Notes: generated from the sequence alone by a model not told the origin. DNA of 64,000 nucleotides from Aldehydirespirator sp965205155 (GCA_965205155.1 OZ242033.1:2542001-2606000), one strand, 5' to 3'; numbered from the stretch's first letter, positions 8,525 to 16,933 are shown. Made by a program: numbers and translations.

Positions 8525-9976
8525 TCAGTGCAGCATCAGGCGGCTGTCGCGGATGTCGGCGGCGGCTCCGACCGTCTCCTCTTGTGTCACCGCGTCGATC
8601 GTGGCTTGGTCGGATGCGGTGGCCCAGCCTCGTGTTCCGTCGTCGAAGCGGACCAGCGCGATGGCGGTGGGTGACGGCTGGAGGTAGTCGACAGTCACGG
8701 CGTCGATGACGGCCGGGCCGTCGCGGTCCACCGGGGCGAGGTCGCGGGGGTTCAGGTCCGGGGTGAGCCTCGACGTGACGTGCGGAGACGTCGGCGGCGA
8801 CATCGACAGCAGCCCGAGGGCGTGCTTGGCCGCTATGCCGCCGCTGCCGTGCACCAGGCCGGTGCTGCCGGGGGCGTCGTCGCGCAGGCGTTGCGCCATG
8901 GCGATGAGGCCTTCGCCCGCGCTGAAGTTGACGGGCGCGCCGGCGAAGGCGAGACCTCCCGAGACGGTGAGGGGACGCTGGTCGACGATCCCGAGCGCGC
9001 CGGTGGCCAGCTCGACCATCGAGGGGAAGCAGGCGTAGAGGTCGAGGTGACTGATGCCGTCGGCATCTCCGGTGATGGAGAGGATGTCGTCGGCGGCTGC
9101 TTGCAGGCCGGGGTGGTCGGCGAGGTCGCTCCGGCTGGCCACGAAGTCGGTGTCGTCGGCGATGGCGGTGCGGTGGGGGAAGACCATGCGGTCCGGCGCG
9201 ATCCTGTGCGCTCGTGCGACGGCCAGCGAGCAGACGAGCAGGGCGCCGGCCCGGTCGACGGTGTTGTTGGCCACCATGGCCTTGGTGTAGGGCCAGCTCA
9301 CCATCTGGTTGCCGGGGGAGACCTCGGCGATCTCGCCGGGCGACATGGCGTGACGGGTGGCGGCATGCTCGACGCCGGCCGCGACTGCCGAGAATCCTGC
9401 ACAGAGCTCCGAGATCCGTTGGCGGTTGTCGGCCATCGTCTCGCCCCGTTGGGCGCGGATGGCGCTCTCGAGCAGCGCGAAGGCGTTCCTGGGCAGGGCT
9501 GCGGCGATGGCTGCCGCGCCCGGATCGCCGATCACCAGTGGCGGTCCCCACATCTCGTCGGGCGGAGGCTGCTCATCGGGGAGTCTGGGTTCTTCCATGC
9601 TCTTGCGCCGTGCCATCCGGCGGGACCGGGTGCACTCGCCCCCGATGATCAGTGCCGCGCCGAGCGCGCCCCGTTGGATGCGGTCGGAGAGGTCGGCGAG
9701 CAGCGCGACCGGTGTCTGCCCGCCGAAGGTGGTCAGCATCGTGCGAGCGTCGGCTCCGATCGCCTCAGCGATCCAGCCGCCGGGATTGCGGTAGCGCCAC
9801 AGCCCACCGGCCACGGCCACGAGGTCGACACCTGTGGCGATGCTGGGCGCGCCGCAGTCGTCGATCGCGGCCCGTGCCGCATCGATCATCAGCGAGACAG
9901 GCTCCGTCAGCGCATCCGGATCATGCGGCGTCGCAATGGACACGCCAACGATGACTGGTGTCTGATCGCTCACCAC
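8525..9976 (-). CDS. Thiolase-family acetyl-CoA acetyltransferase-like protein
   Basis: A 483-residue member of the SCP-x/actinobacterial thiolase group. The N-terminal thiolase fold begins VSDQTPVIVGVSIATPHDPD and contains GALGAALIIGGECTRSRRMA. The middle carries SWPYTKAMVANNTVDRAGAL and YACFPSMVELATGALG, and GLVHGSGGIAAKHALGLLS lies near the C-terminal active site. A tail of about 90 residues with an OB-like strand pattern follows. The nucleophilic Cys motif of classical thiolases is not clearly present, so substrate and even thiolysis are uncertain. Likely lipid or steroid side-chain metabolism. Confidence 0.75.
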   Translation of the reverse strand: MVSDQTPVIVGVSIATPHDPDALTEPVSLMIDAARAAIDDCGAPSIATGVDLVAVAGGLWRYRNPGGWIAEAIGADARTMLTTFGGQTPVALLADLSDRIQRGALGAALIIGGECTRSRRMARRKSMEEPRLPDEQPPPDEMWGPPLVIGDPGAAAIAAALPRNAFALLESAIRAQRGETMADNRQRISELCAGFSAVAAGVEHAATRHAMSPGEIAEVSPGNQMVSWPYTKAMVANNTVDRAGALLVCSLAVARAHRIAPDRMVFPHRTAIADDTDFVASRSDLADHPGLQAAADDILSITGDADGISHLDLYACFPSMVELATGALGIVDQRPLTVSGGLAFAGAPVNFSAGEGLIAMAQRLRDDAPGSTGLVHGSGGIAAKHALGLLSMSPPTSPHVTSRLTPDLNPRDLAPVDRDGPAVIDAVTVDYLQPSPTAIALVRFDDGTRGWATASDQATIDAVTQEETVGAAADIRDSRLMLH

Positions 9977-10076
9977 GCCCCGACCGTACCGACTGGGGAT
10001 GTCGTAGTCGCTCGCCGGGTCCGGTGCGACGAGGCCTCCACGCCTTCGGTCGAAGCGGATCCGCTCCGAGTGTGAT

Positions 10077-10619
10077 TCAGGTCCGCTCGATCACGCCGCA
10101 GGCGACGCGGTCTCCGGCGCCGGGTTCCGGGCCGTAGCTGTCCGGCTTGGCGTGAATGATGATGGCCGAGCCGTCGGCGTCGAACACTGTCGTGTCGCCG
10201 GTTGCGGCCAGCGTTACCGCGCTGGTGAAGTGGTCCGCCCTGGCGGTGCCGTCGCTGCCGGCATAGATGTTGGGGAGGTCACCGGCGTGGGATCCCTCGG
10301 TGTGCATGAAGCCGTGGCCCTCGTCGCCGGGCGCGAAGTGGCTGCCGGCTGCGGAGAAGTCCGGTGTGCAGGCACCAGTGTCATGGAGGTGGAATCCGTG
10401 GGGCCCGGGGGCCAAGCCGCTGACGTCGGCCGACACCAGCACTCCGTTGGGTCCCTGCTGCAGGGTGACGGTGCCCATCGGCGTGCCGTCGGGTCCCGAC
10501 ATCACGGCAGCCGCGGTCTGCCCCACCCCGGCTACGTCGTCCTCGCCGCAGGCTGTGAGCCCGGCCACTACAAGCAGCCCCACCACCGAGATGACGATGA
10601 TTTGTCGGTTACACAGCAT
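10077..10619 (-). CDS. sodC: Cu/Zn superoxide dismutase lipoprotein
   Basis: A 180-residue exported protein with a lipoprotein signal (about 20 hydrophobic residues, then lipobox LTAC with Cys24). The mature part is a Cu/Zn-SOD barrel: GFHLHDTGACTPDFSAAGSH supplies Cu ligands, a disulfide Cys and the bridging His. GHGFMHTEGSHAGDLPNIYA supplies zinc-site residues. AIIIHAKPDSYGPEPGAGDR supplies the last Cu His and the zinc/disulfide loop, followed by VACGVI. It would dismute superoxide at the outer face of the membrane. Confidence 0.9.
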   Translation of the reverse strand: MLCNRQIIVISVVGLLVVAGLTACGEDDVAGVGQTAAAVMSGPDGTPMGTVTLQQGPNGVLVSADVSGLAPGPHGFHLHDTGACTPDFSAAGSHFAPGDEGHGFMHTEGSHAGDLPNIYAGSDGTARADHFTSAVTLAATGDTTVFDADGSAIIIHAKPDSYGPEPGAGDRVACGVIERT

Positions 10620-10690
10620 CTTGCCTCCTGGACTCGGATCTCGCTCTGAGCATAGAACCGGGCCGTGCCCCGATCAGGGATGCGACGGCG

Positions 10691-10712
10691 TGTCGCACCC
10701 CTCGGCTATGGT
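10691..10712 (+). promoter_or_regulatory. Candidate PafBC-type promoter, copy upstream of the truncated 10829 gene
   Basis: TGTCG, 11 nt beginning CACCCC, then TATGGT. It lies at the left edge of the 294-bp duplicated block, and the second block has the same element at 13692-13713. Confidence 0.55.
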
Positions 10713-10828
10713 TACCGGCGGCGGCGCTTAGACATCGGATCCATCATCGAGACTTAGATCGGAAATCGAGCCCCTGCATTTCACACGCGGCCGCCTAGCC
10801 CAGACGCGTACGAGCAGGGAGCGGTGCC

Positions 10829-10984
10829 GTGAACGAGCACGAAGAATCCATCGACAAGTCCAACGACGAAGCGGAGCGCCGGCCCCGGCCGGCTGTGCCG
10901 GCGGGGGAGCGGGGCCTGTCGCCGCCCGAGCTGCTGCGGACGCTGGTCGACGGTCCGCCGACCGAGGGCGATCTGCAGATGCTG
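10829..10984 (+). pseudogene. Truncated copy of the 13830 hypothetical gene
   Basis: Encodes MNEHEESIDKSNDEAERRPR and on to GDLQML, nearly identical to residues 1-52 of the intact gene at 13830. After 10984 the sequence changes to unrelated DNA and the frame runs on to 11236 without recognisable content. It is a partial duplication, not a functional paralogue. Confidence 0.75.
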
Positions 10985-11136
10985 TCTCGCTGCCGGACTG
11001 CCCGCTCCAGCAGATACTCGTCTACCGGGACTTCTTCGGCTTGCGACCAGTCGAAGTTCTCGCACCAGTCGGCGACCGCGTCCCAGTCTCCGCTCGCTCT
11101 CGCATCGTCGATGAGTTCTCGAATCGTCTTAGACAT
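10985..11136 (-). pseudogene. Truncated small acidic protein gene
   Basis: Starts at ATG 11136 and encodes MSKTIRELIDDARASGDWDA, then a WCENFDWSQAEEVPVDEYL segment, before reaching the edge of the duplicated block. The open frame continues antisense through the block but without a plausible protein. The family is unknown. The duplication appears to have removed its 3' end. Longer starts at 11166-11220 are possible. Confidence 0.45.
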
Positions 11137-11266
11137 GGGACTCACGGGTGCTTCGCTCGCGTTGGCATTGTACGGACGATCGTATATCCCTCTCCCTCGA
11201 TTCATAATGAAGATCATCAATATCTATCAAGAATGAATATACTGGAGCCCAATCTATACTGCTTTC

Positions 11267-12037
11267 ATGAATCTGCATCCGCCTCGCATTTGGCTGCCGC
11301 CTGATCCACCCGAGCAGCCTGATCCACTCGATCAGGCGGAGCGTGACGCTCTCAAGGAGGAGGCCCGGGCGCGGCGGGAGGAGCAGCGCGCTGCCAGGCG
11401 GACCGTCCTCTCAACAGGGCCGGCGCTCCGCGACATCGGCAAGGCCGCCGACTGTTCATGCTCTTGCCATCCGTCCCCGGCGAGTCCAGACACGCACGAA
11501 GGGGGCGCACGGTGCCCTTGCCAGCTGACCCGAGCAGAACTCGCCGAGCTTTGGGATCCCCTGCTTGAGCCCGATGACGCGACCGAAGCACTGTTGGCGG
11601 AGCAGGACCGAGCCCGCGCCGAGCTGGCCGGGGTCGCCGCAGAACTCGGCGTCGACGCCGAAGTGGCGTGCTGGGCATTCCCGTTCGTGGTGGCAGGCAA
11701 CTACGACGGCCGCAGCTTCTACTTGCGGGCGCGTCGTGGCCACTGGCGGGTCGAGGTCGCCGCTGATCCTGGTTGCGCCGACTTGTGGGGAACTCGGGGC
11801 GCTGTCGGCATCGAGGTCGCGGCCGGCCGGGAAGCGGACCTCTACGACGCCGACGGCAAGCCCTTGCCGGCGGTGGCATTGCGCGTGGCGGTGAGCTCTA
11901 TACGGCTCTCCGCTCGACGGGACAGGTGCTCCCACGAGTTGCCATCCGGTGACAGCCACCGGTTCTGCCGCCGCTGCGGCACGCCACTCGACGAGTCCGA
12001 GCAGTGGCGCTGGCCCGTACCGCCCGCGGCCCGATGA
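11267..12037 (+). CDS. Hypothetical protein with Cys/His clusters and C-terminal zinc ribbon
   Basis: A 256-residue protein of unknown family. Residues 1-50 are proline-rich and then strongly charged (EEARARREEQRAARR, a likely helix). CSCSCH and CPCQ clusters lie near residues 62-85. A beta-rich middle (FYLRARRGHWRVEVAADPGC) follows, and the end CSHELPSGDSHRFCRRCGTPL looks like a zinc ribbon. TATACT about 15 nt before the ATG could be a -10 box. It sits between recombined blocks in an AT-rich leader. No function is proposed. Confidence 0.6.
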   Translation: MNLHPPRIWLPPDPPEQPDPLDQAERDALKEEARARREEQRAARRTVLSTGPALRDIGKAADCSCSCHPSPASPDTHEGGARCPCQLTRAELAELWDPLLEPDDATEALLAEQDRARAELAGVAAELGVDAEVACWAFPFVVAGNYDGRSFYLRARRGHWRVEVAADPGCADLWGTRGAVGIEVAAGREADLYDADGKPLPAVALRVAVSSIRLSARRDRCSHELPSGDSHRFCRRCGTPLDESEQWRWPVPPAAR

Positions 12038-12177
12038 CCGCCAGCGACCGTGTCTCGGCGCGACGGTGCCGAAACTGGCTCGCCGAACCTGCCCGCAGTG
12101 CTGGGTGTCTCACAAATCAGGTTGTTTCGGGGGGACTGACACGAAGGTAGCGGCGCTCGGCAACCTTCAACTCCGGA

Positions 12178-12852
12178 TCAGGCGGCTGGCTCGATCACTT
12201 GCCAGCCATCGTTTCTGAGGACCTCGGCTGCCTTGGCGGGGCTACGATGCACTGCTGCTCTCAGTTGCTGATCGAGAAACTCGTCTCTTGACTTGTTCAA
12301 CGGCGTCGCCCATCCATCGCGAGGGGTAACCAGGCGTTCCAGTATGCAGAACTCGATGAGGTCCTCTAGGCATGGTCTGAAGCGCCGTCCCCCGACGGGC
12401 AGGTGGAGGTCGGCGGGCTTGCTCCTGTCGCGCCCGCCGGCTAGCAGCATCCTGGAGAGGACATCGGACTCGCCGTGGACATGGATGTGCGCCTCGGGGA
12501 ACTCGTTGGGCGGCTCCCTCACGAAGTCGTACGTGAGGATCGCGCCGGTGTCGTCGTCCTCTTGGAGCGTGTATGTGCTCTTGCTGGTGGTCAGGAAAGT
12601 CTCGGAGTCGTCGAGCTCAAGAGTTTGCAGCACACTTAGGTACAAACGAGCCGGAGACCTCGAGATGGTCAACGGCACGTAGCCACCAATAGGGTTGGCC
12701 GCGCTCACTTGGTAGCCGACCACGGCACGCCCATCCCGGTCCATGTAGGACCGGAGCCGGATGCCGTGGGAGACGGTGCCGTTGAGAAGCTCCGACAGCT
12801 TGCCTGCGAACTCCCTGGCCTGACGCTCCAGGTCAGGCTGCCGAAGGCTCAA
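12178..12852 (-). CDS. Hypothetical protein, second gene of a two-gene unit
   Basis: A 224-residue soluble protein beginning SLRQPDLERQAREFAGKLSE. Its middle has a beta-rich segment ending AHIHVHGESDVLSRML. The C terminus is helical (RDEFLDQQLRAAVHRSPAKA) and ends GWQVIEPA. I do not recognise the family. It overlaps the 3' end of a 68-residue acidic protein by 20 nt, the compact arrangement seen in toxin-antitoxin or toxin-immunity pairs. This is inference from layout only. Confidence 0.6.
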   Translation of the reverse strand: MSLRQPDLERQAREFAGKLSELLNGTVSHGIRLRSYMDRDGRAVVGYQVSAANPIGGYVPLTISRSPARLYLSVLQTLELDDSETFLTTSKSTYTLQEDDDTGAILTYDFVREPPNEFPEAHIHVHGESDVLSRMLLAGGRDRSKPADLHLPVGGRRFRPCLEDLIEFCILERLVTPRDGWATPLNKSRDEFLDQQLRAAVHRSPAKAAEVLRNDGWQVIEPAA

Positions 12853-13039
12853 AGGACGACACGACGAACCACGCCCGCCGAGCGATCTCGCTGGAGAAGC
12901 TTCCAGCCTTGGCCTGCTCCTGAAGCTCCTCCCAGGTGCATCCTGCCCGGGCGAGGGCGTTGTCGATGACAGTGCGGACGCCCGCGTCGTCCAACACGTC
13001 GACCTCGATGTCCGCGTAGCGGTCTTCCTCGCCTGTCAT
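12833..13039 (-). CDS. Small acidic hypothetical protein, possible antitoxin
   Basis: From ATG 13039, 68 residues: an acidic N terminus (EEDRYADIEVDVLDDAGVR), then DNALARAGCTWEELQEQAKA and a C-terminal stretch ending ARRAWFVVSSFEPSAA. It resembles small helix-turn-helix-type antitoxins by size and charge but carries no clear domain. An upstream start at 13114 is possible. A PafBC-type element at 13113-13134 lies on the same strand. Confidence 0.5.
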   Translation of the reverse strand: MTGEEDRYADIEVDVLDDAGVRTVIDNALARAGCTWEELQEQAKAGSFSSEIARRAWFVVSSFEPSAA

Positions 13040-13112
13040 TGCGTCCTCATTCTCTCCAGCCCGACCTGATGGCTCGGCCGTCGTACCGTGTTCGTTGCAG
13101 ATGCTGTCACAC

Positions 13113-13134
13113 ATGATGCTACGGGGGTGTGACA
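13113..13134 (-). promoter_or_regulatory. Candidate PafBC-type promoter for the 13039/12852 unit
   Basis: Minus strand: TGTCA, 11 nt (CACCCCCGTAG), CATCAT. It shares 21 adjacent bases exactly with the VOC promoter at 3345-3366, and the larger region forms an inverted repeat TGTCACAC/GTGTGACA. Confidence 0.5.
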
Positions 13135-13290
13135 GTCAATGATGCCAGATTGACGAAAGAGCACACGAATGCGGCGCGAGCGCTTGCACCCCTTGCAGAA
13201 TGTCTTGCACTGATGTAGTTTCACCACTGTAAGTCTTTAGCCGTCCGGGGACTGCCCGGCTGTCTGGCACCTGAAGCGGAGGAGAGCCGC

Positions 13291-13602
13291 ATGAGCCACC
13301 TATTCGACCCGGACTCGCCACCGGCAGCCACAGATTCGCGGAAGGCCACACCCTTCGAGCGGGCTGCGGCGCTTATTGAGCGCTATGAGTTCGTGCCCGC
13401 CAAGGGAGGGGCGAAGGTCTGGGCGGACCTGTACCGGGTCCTGCGAACCAATGCCCAGCACTACCGGGATATAGGGATCACGCACTTTGCCGAGAAGCTT
13501 GAGGCGCTGGCGGCTAGGGCCCGCGGAGCAGTCCAGAGGCACCAATTCCACGGGCCTCCTCTGCCGAACACTCTGCATCACCCTCGGGAGATGTTCGGGT
13601 AG
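13291..13602 (+). CDS. Small hypothetical protein
   Basis: A 103-residue protein, SHLFDPDSPPAATDSRKATP, then FERAAALIERYEFVPAKGGAKVWADLYRVL and a helical C-terminal half. An AGCGGAGGAGAG ribosome site lies about 8 nt before the ATG at 13291, which supports it being real. No known domain and no membrane segment. It lies between the duplicated blocks. Confidence 0.5.
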   Translation: MSHLFDPDSPPAATDSRKATPFERAAALIERYEFVPAKGGAKVWADLYRVLRTNAQHYRDIGITHFAEKLEALAARARGAVQRHQFHGPPLPNTLHHPREMFG

Positions 13603-13691
13603 GCACACAGCCAGGCCAACTCAGTTGACGGACATGTGATCGGTGTTCCAACGGGAGGGACTCATGAGCTAGGCCTCGGGGTCCGTGTGCG

Positions 13692-13713
13692 TGTCGTACC
13701 CGGTGGCTATGGT
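13692..13713 (+). promoter_or_regulatory. Candidate PafBC-type promoter for the 13830/14168 pair
   Basis: TGTCG, 11 nt (TACCCGGTGGC), TATGGT, about 117 nt upstream of the start codon. It is preserved in both copies of the duplicated block, although five bases differ between copies, all outside the TGTCG and TATGGT boxes. Confidence 0.55.
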
Positions 13714-13985
13714 CGCTGGCGGCGGCGCTTAGACATCGGATTCATCATCGAGACTTAGATCGGAAATCGAGCCCCTGCATTTCACACGCGGCCGCCTAGC
13801 CCAGACGCGTACGAGCAGGGAGCGGTGCCGTGAACGAGCACGAAGAATCCATCGACAAGTACAACGACGACGCGGAGCGCCGGCCCCGGCCGGCTGCACC
13901 GGCGGGGGAGCGGGGCCTGTCGCCCCCCGAGCTGCTGCGGACGCTGGTCGACGGTCCGCCGACCGAGGGCGATCTGCAGATGCTG
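13692..13985. repeat. 294-bp duplicated block, copy 2
   Basis: Matches 10691-10984. This copy is continuous with a complete downstream gene and is probably the parent. Confidence 0.9.
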
Positions 13986-14168
13986 ATGGAGCTGCGGGTG
14001 GGCCTGCGGGCCGACCCGTCGGGGCCGGCGACCGTGATCGATTGCGGCCCGTTCAAGCCGCTGGACCCGGAGACGGTCGCCTTGATGCACCGCCTGGCGC
14101 GGGAACGACTGCGGAGGCTCACCTGGCGACGCTCGTGGCCTGGCGACACCGGGGCGGAGGACCGGTGA
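13830..14168 (+). CDS. Hypothetical protein (intact parent of the duplication)
   Basis: A 112-residue acidic-then-basic protein: MNEHEESIDKYNDDAERRPR, GLSPPELLRTLVDGPPTEGD, then TVIDCGPFKPLDPETVALMH and an arginine-rich end (RLARERLRRLTWRRSW). No known domain. A GAGCAGGGAGCGG ribosome site precedes the start. Its stop overlaps the next ATG (TGATG), so the two genes are coupled. Confidence 0.6.
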   Translation: MNEHEESIDKYNDDAERRPRPAAPAGERGLSPPELLRTLVDGPPTEGDLQMLMELRVGLRADPSGPATVIDCGPFKPLDPETVALMHRLARERLRRLTWRRSWPGDTGAEDR

Positions 14169-14656
14169 TGGCGCCCCAGCCCGACCCCGCGGAGAGGGCC
14201 CGGCGGGCCCGCGAGCGTCTCAGGGCCCGGCGAGCCAAGGCGATCATCGCCGACCAGGCCGCTGCGCCGGCGGCGCCGCTGCCGGCGCAGAGGTCGCGGC
14301 GAGTGTGGCGGGGATGGCCCGCCGACGGCCCGCCTGGGCTCCGGCAGGTGCACACCGAGCTGTCGGCGCTGCAGGTGGTGCGCCGGGCCGAGCTGCTGAT
14401 CGCCCTGGGCTATCCCGAGGACTCGCTATACCGCGACCCCGATGTCAACAGTCCCGACGAACTGGAGGCCGCCCGGCTGCTGCTGTGGACGGCGTCGGGC
14501 TGGATGGACACCGACACGGTGCTGGACCTGGTGGCGGTGGCCGCCATCGGCAGAGACTGGTCGGAGGTCCCAGCGTCGGAGCTGTTCGCCGAGTTGCTCC
14601 CCAACCCGGAACCCGGCCCAATGGGCGACGAGCCCCAGGAGCCGCCGCAGCCATGA
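14168..14656 (+). CDS. Hypothetical protein coupled to 13830
   Basis: A 162-residue protein. The basic N terminus (RARRARERLRARRAKAIIAD) looks like a nucleic-acid-binding helix. The rest is helical: VHTELSALQVVRRAELLIAL, LLLWTASGWMDTDTVLDLVA, with an acidic proline-rich end. The start at 14168 was chosen because it overlaps the upstream stop; a longer frame from 14042 is unlikely. The TASGWMD segment recurs as a fragment at 16672-16743. Function unknown. Confidence 0.55.
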   Translation: MAPQPDPAERARRARERLRARRAKAIIADQAAAPAAPLPAQRSRRVWRGWPADGPPGLRQVHTELSALQVVRRAELLIALGYPEDSLYRDPDVNSPDELEAARLLLWTASGWMDTDTVLDLVAVAAIGRDWSEVPASELFAELLPNPEPGPMGDEPQEPPQP

Positions 14657-14713
14657 GCGCATCCTCCAACGCCGACCTCGCGATGGCCCACTGAGCGTCT
14701 CGGAAAATAAGTT

Positions 14714-14732
14714 GTTTCACGAGCAGTGAAAC
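14714..14732. promoter_or_regulatory. Perfect inverted repeat upstream of the AbiE-like pair
   Basis: GTTTCAC-GAGCA-GTGAAAC, 7-bp arms around a 5-nt spacer, about 44 nt before the chosen ATG. AbiEi antitoxins are known to bind inverted repeats in their own promoter, so this is the likely autoregulation site. Confidence 0.55.
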
Positions 14733-14775
14733 ATTAGTCTAATTGGATCACAGTAAGTTGACCAGGGTTTCTCCA

Positions 14776-15852
14776 ATGCCGCGCAACCTTCCTCCTCGTG
14801 AGATCGATGTAGTCCGCCGGGTCGAGCAGTTTCTCGCTGAGCGACTTCCTGCGGGCTGGTCGCTGCGCTCCAAACGCAACGTACGTGTTGGACGCGCCCG
14901 CCCCGACCTGCTTGCGGAGATCGGTGCTCCGAGTGGCGCCAACGCTGTGTTGACGATCGAAGTCAAGCGCAGGATGGAGCCACGCAACGTGGGCTCGGTT
15001 GCAGAGCAGGTCGTGATGACGGCCGGTCAGGCGGATCCGGCGGGAGTCCCCGTCGTGGCTGCGTCCTATCTGTCGCCCCGCTCGCGGGAGATGCTGGAGG
15101 GTCTCGGGGTGGGCTACATGGACATCACGGGCAATGTCCGGATCGAGGTGTCCGAACCGGGGCTCTTCGTTTCCACGTCGGGCGCCGACCGGGATCCGTG
15201 GCCCCAGGACGACGAGTTGCGGTCCCTTCGGGGCCGTGGCGCGGCGCGGGCCGTCAGGGCGATCGTCGACTCCGCGCCCCCGTTCGGTGTTAGGGAGCTC
15301 GCCGCATCCGCTGATGTCTCTGCGGCGACGCTGTCGCGCGTGCTGGAGCTGTTGGAGCGTGAGGGGATCATCGAGCGCTCGCGGCGGGGGCCAGTGTCGG
15401 GCGTGGACTGGCAGGCTGCCCTCCGAAGGTGGGCCGAGGACTACGACCAGACAGCCTCGAACACCGCGGTCACCTACCTCGAACCTCGCGGCCTTTCCGC
15501 GCTGGAGAACTCGCTCGCACGTACTCGGCTCCGTTGCGCCGCGACGGGGGCGTTCGCGGCGCAGCGTTTCGATCCCATTGCGCCCGCCCGGACTGCTGCG
15601 CTCTACGTGGAGGATGCAGAAGAGGCCTCGAACCGACTGGGACTGCGCGAGGCCGACGCAGGCGCCAACGTCGTACTGCTGGAGCCTTTCGATCCTGTGG
15701 TGTTCGACCGCACCGTCACTCGCGACCGGCTGCGATGCGTGGCCCCCAGTCAGCTCGCTGTGGATCTGTTGACAGGACCGGGTCGGGAACCACCCCAGGG
15801 CGAGGAACTGCTCCAGTGGATGCAGGAGAACGAAGATGCCTGGCGAGCCTGA
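14776..15852 (+). CDS. AbiEi-like antitoxin/regulator with nuclease-like N-terminal domain
   Basis: A 358-residue protein from ATG 14776 (a TTG at 14743 is the alternative). Residues 1-100 resemble a PD-(D/E)xK fold (ARPDLLAEI, then LTIEVKRR). Residues about 150-205 are a winged helix (LAASADVSAATLSRVLELLE, REGIIER). The C-terminal part carries AVTYLEPRGLSALENSLART, close to type IV AbiEi and related proteins. It overlaps the following nucleotidyltransferase gene by 17 nt. Expected role: represses the operon and antagonises the toxin. The D...ExK residues hint at DNA cleavage or recognition but are not proof. Confidence 0.65.
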   Translation: MPRNLPPREIDVVRRVEQFLAERLPAGWSLRSKRNVRVGRARPDLLAEIGAPSGANAVLTIEVKRRMEPRNVGSVAEQVVMTAGQADPAGVPVVAASYLSPRSREMLEGLGVGYMDITGNVRIEVSEPGLFVSTSGADRDPWPQDDELRSLRGRGAARAVRAIVDSAPPFGVRELAASADVSAATLSRVLELLEREGIIERSRRGPVSGVDWQAALRRWAEDYDQTASNTAVTYLEPRGLSALENSLARTRLRCAATGAFAAQRFDPIAPARTAALYVEDAEEASNRLGLREADAGANVVLLEPFDPVVFDRTVTRDRLRCVAPSQLAVDLLTGPGREPPQGEELLQWMQENEDAWRA

Positions 15853-16642
15853 CCTGTACGTCCGCGCCCGCCGCGCCTTGCTCGACGCGGCCGATGCTCT
15901 CGAAGCGCATCTGGAGGCAGTCGTGCTCGTAGGCGCGCAGGCCATCTACCTTCACGCCGGCGAGGCCGACCTGCTCGACGCGGGAGCGCCCTACTCAAAG
16001 GACGCCGACCTGGCCATCCGGCCGAGTCAGCTCGCGGACTCGCCACTTCTGAGCGATCTGATGACTCGTCATGGCTTCACCCCGAGCGAGCACCCCGGGA
16101 GCTGGGTCAGTGATGACGGTGTCTCAGTCGATCTCATGGTGCCCGAGGCGCTCGCTGGCCCCGGATCGCGGGGCGCACGGCTTGGGCCGCACGGCAAGCG
16201 CGTCGCTCGGCGAGCCAAGGGGCTGGAGGCCGCGCTAATCGACAGGCAGCAAATGCAGATCCGAGCCCTCGATCCCTCCGACAGGCGCCGCGTCGTCATG
16301 GACGTCGCTGGACCTGGGGCGCTCGTGGTAGCCAAGGTGCACAAGATCGCAGAACGCATCGACTCGCGTGACCGCCTGGTGGACAAGGACGCCGACGATG
16401 TGCGCCGGCTACTCCAGGCCACTGACACCACCGATCTCGCTTCGCGGTTGAACCGACTGCGCTCCCACGAGTTGAGCGGTGAGGTCACCAGGGAGGCCAT
16501 CGGACATCTCGCGCCGCTATTCGGCAGCATCGACGCTGACGGGGTTGCAATGGCGGTCCGCGCTGCAGGGCCCAGTGCTGATCCCGATACGACCGCAGCA
16601 TCGCTCACAACTCTCGTGTCGGACTTGCTGTCGGCGCTGTGA
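15836..16642 (+). CDS. AbiEii-like nucleotidyltransferase toxin
   Basis: A 268-residue nucleotidyltransferase-fold protein: VVLVGAQAIYLHAGEADLLD, then YSKDADLAI as the metal-binding D-x-D strand, followed by VSDDGVSVDLMVPEALAGPG. The helical C-terminal half (VAKVHKIAERIDSRDRLVDK, DADDVRRLL) is typical of AbiEii/JHP933-type enzymes. Known members transfer nucleotides to tRNA ends or are GTP-dependent growth inhibitors. Coupled to the upstream AbiEi-like gene, it forms a type IV toxin-antitoxin or abortive-infection pair. Confidence 0.7.
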   Translation: MPGEPDLYVRARRALLDAADALEAHLEAVVLVGAQAIYLHAGEADLLDAGAPYSKDADLAIRPSQLADSPLLSDLMTRHGFTPSEHPGSWVSDDGVSVDLMVPEALAGPGSRGARLGPHGKRVARRAKGLEAALIDRQQMQIRALDPSDRRRVVMDVAGPGALVVAKVHKIAERIDSRDRLVDKDADDVRRLLQATDTTDLASRLNRLRSHELSGEVTREAIGHLAPLFGSIDADGVAMAVRAAGPSADPDTTAASLTTLVSDLLSAL

Positions 16643-16671
16643 CTGTCACTGCGGGTGAGGTTGATGGCGTG

Positions 16672-16743
16672 ATGCGGGATGCGCACTCTCCGGCGATGCG
16701 GACGGCGTCGGGCTGGATGGAGGATGTCGACAAGCGCCGCTAG
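16672..16743 (+). pseudogene. Short fragment related to the 14168 gene
   Basis: The 23-residue frame contains RTASGWMEDVD. Its DNA (about 16699-16721) differs by a single base from 14488-14510. It is a scar of another copy of that gene family within a 319-nt non-coding gap (16643-16961). Confidence 0.4.
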
Positions 16744-16752
16744 ACGCGCGAG

Positions 16753-16789
16753 AGCCCGGCCACTCACCGTCCGGTGAGGTACCGGGCTT
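16753..16789. terminator. Two-step hairpin, probable terminator of the AbiE-like unit
   Basis: AGCCCGG, three bases, CTCACCG, two bases, CGGTGAG, three bases, CCGGGCT: two perfect stacked 7-bp stems. No long T-run follows, so termination would be weak or Rho-assisted. It may also serve as a stable 3' end. Confidence 0.5.
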
Positions 16790-16933
16790 CACTTCCGCGG
16801 GCTAATGCCCTTGGCGCGTCCATTATCCGACGCTTGGCCATCGGAGTCAACGCTGCGCGGGTCGCCTCCTTCGTCACAGCCAGCCAAGACTCGGACGGAT
16901 TCTGTACGGGCAGGTCGGTGCGCTGACGCTTGA

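Larger units (their letters stand above)
10691..10984. repeat. 294-bp duplicated block, copy 1
   Basis: Near-identical to 13692-13985 at a constant offset of 3001 bases. It covers the promoter element, the leader and the first 52 codons of a small gene. Similarity ends abruptly after the codons for QML, so this copy lacks the 3' half. Confidence 0.9.
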
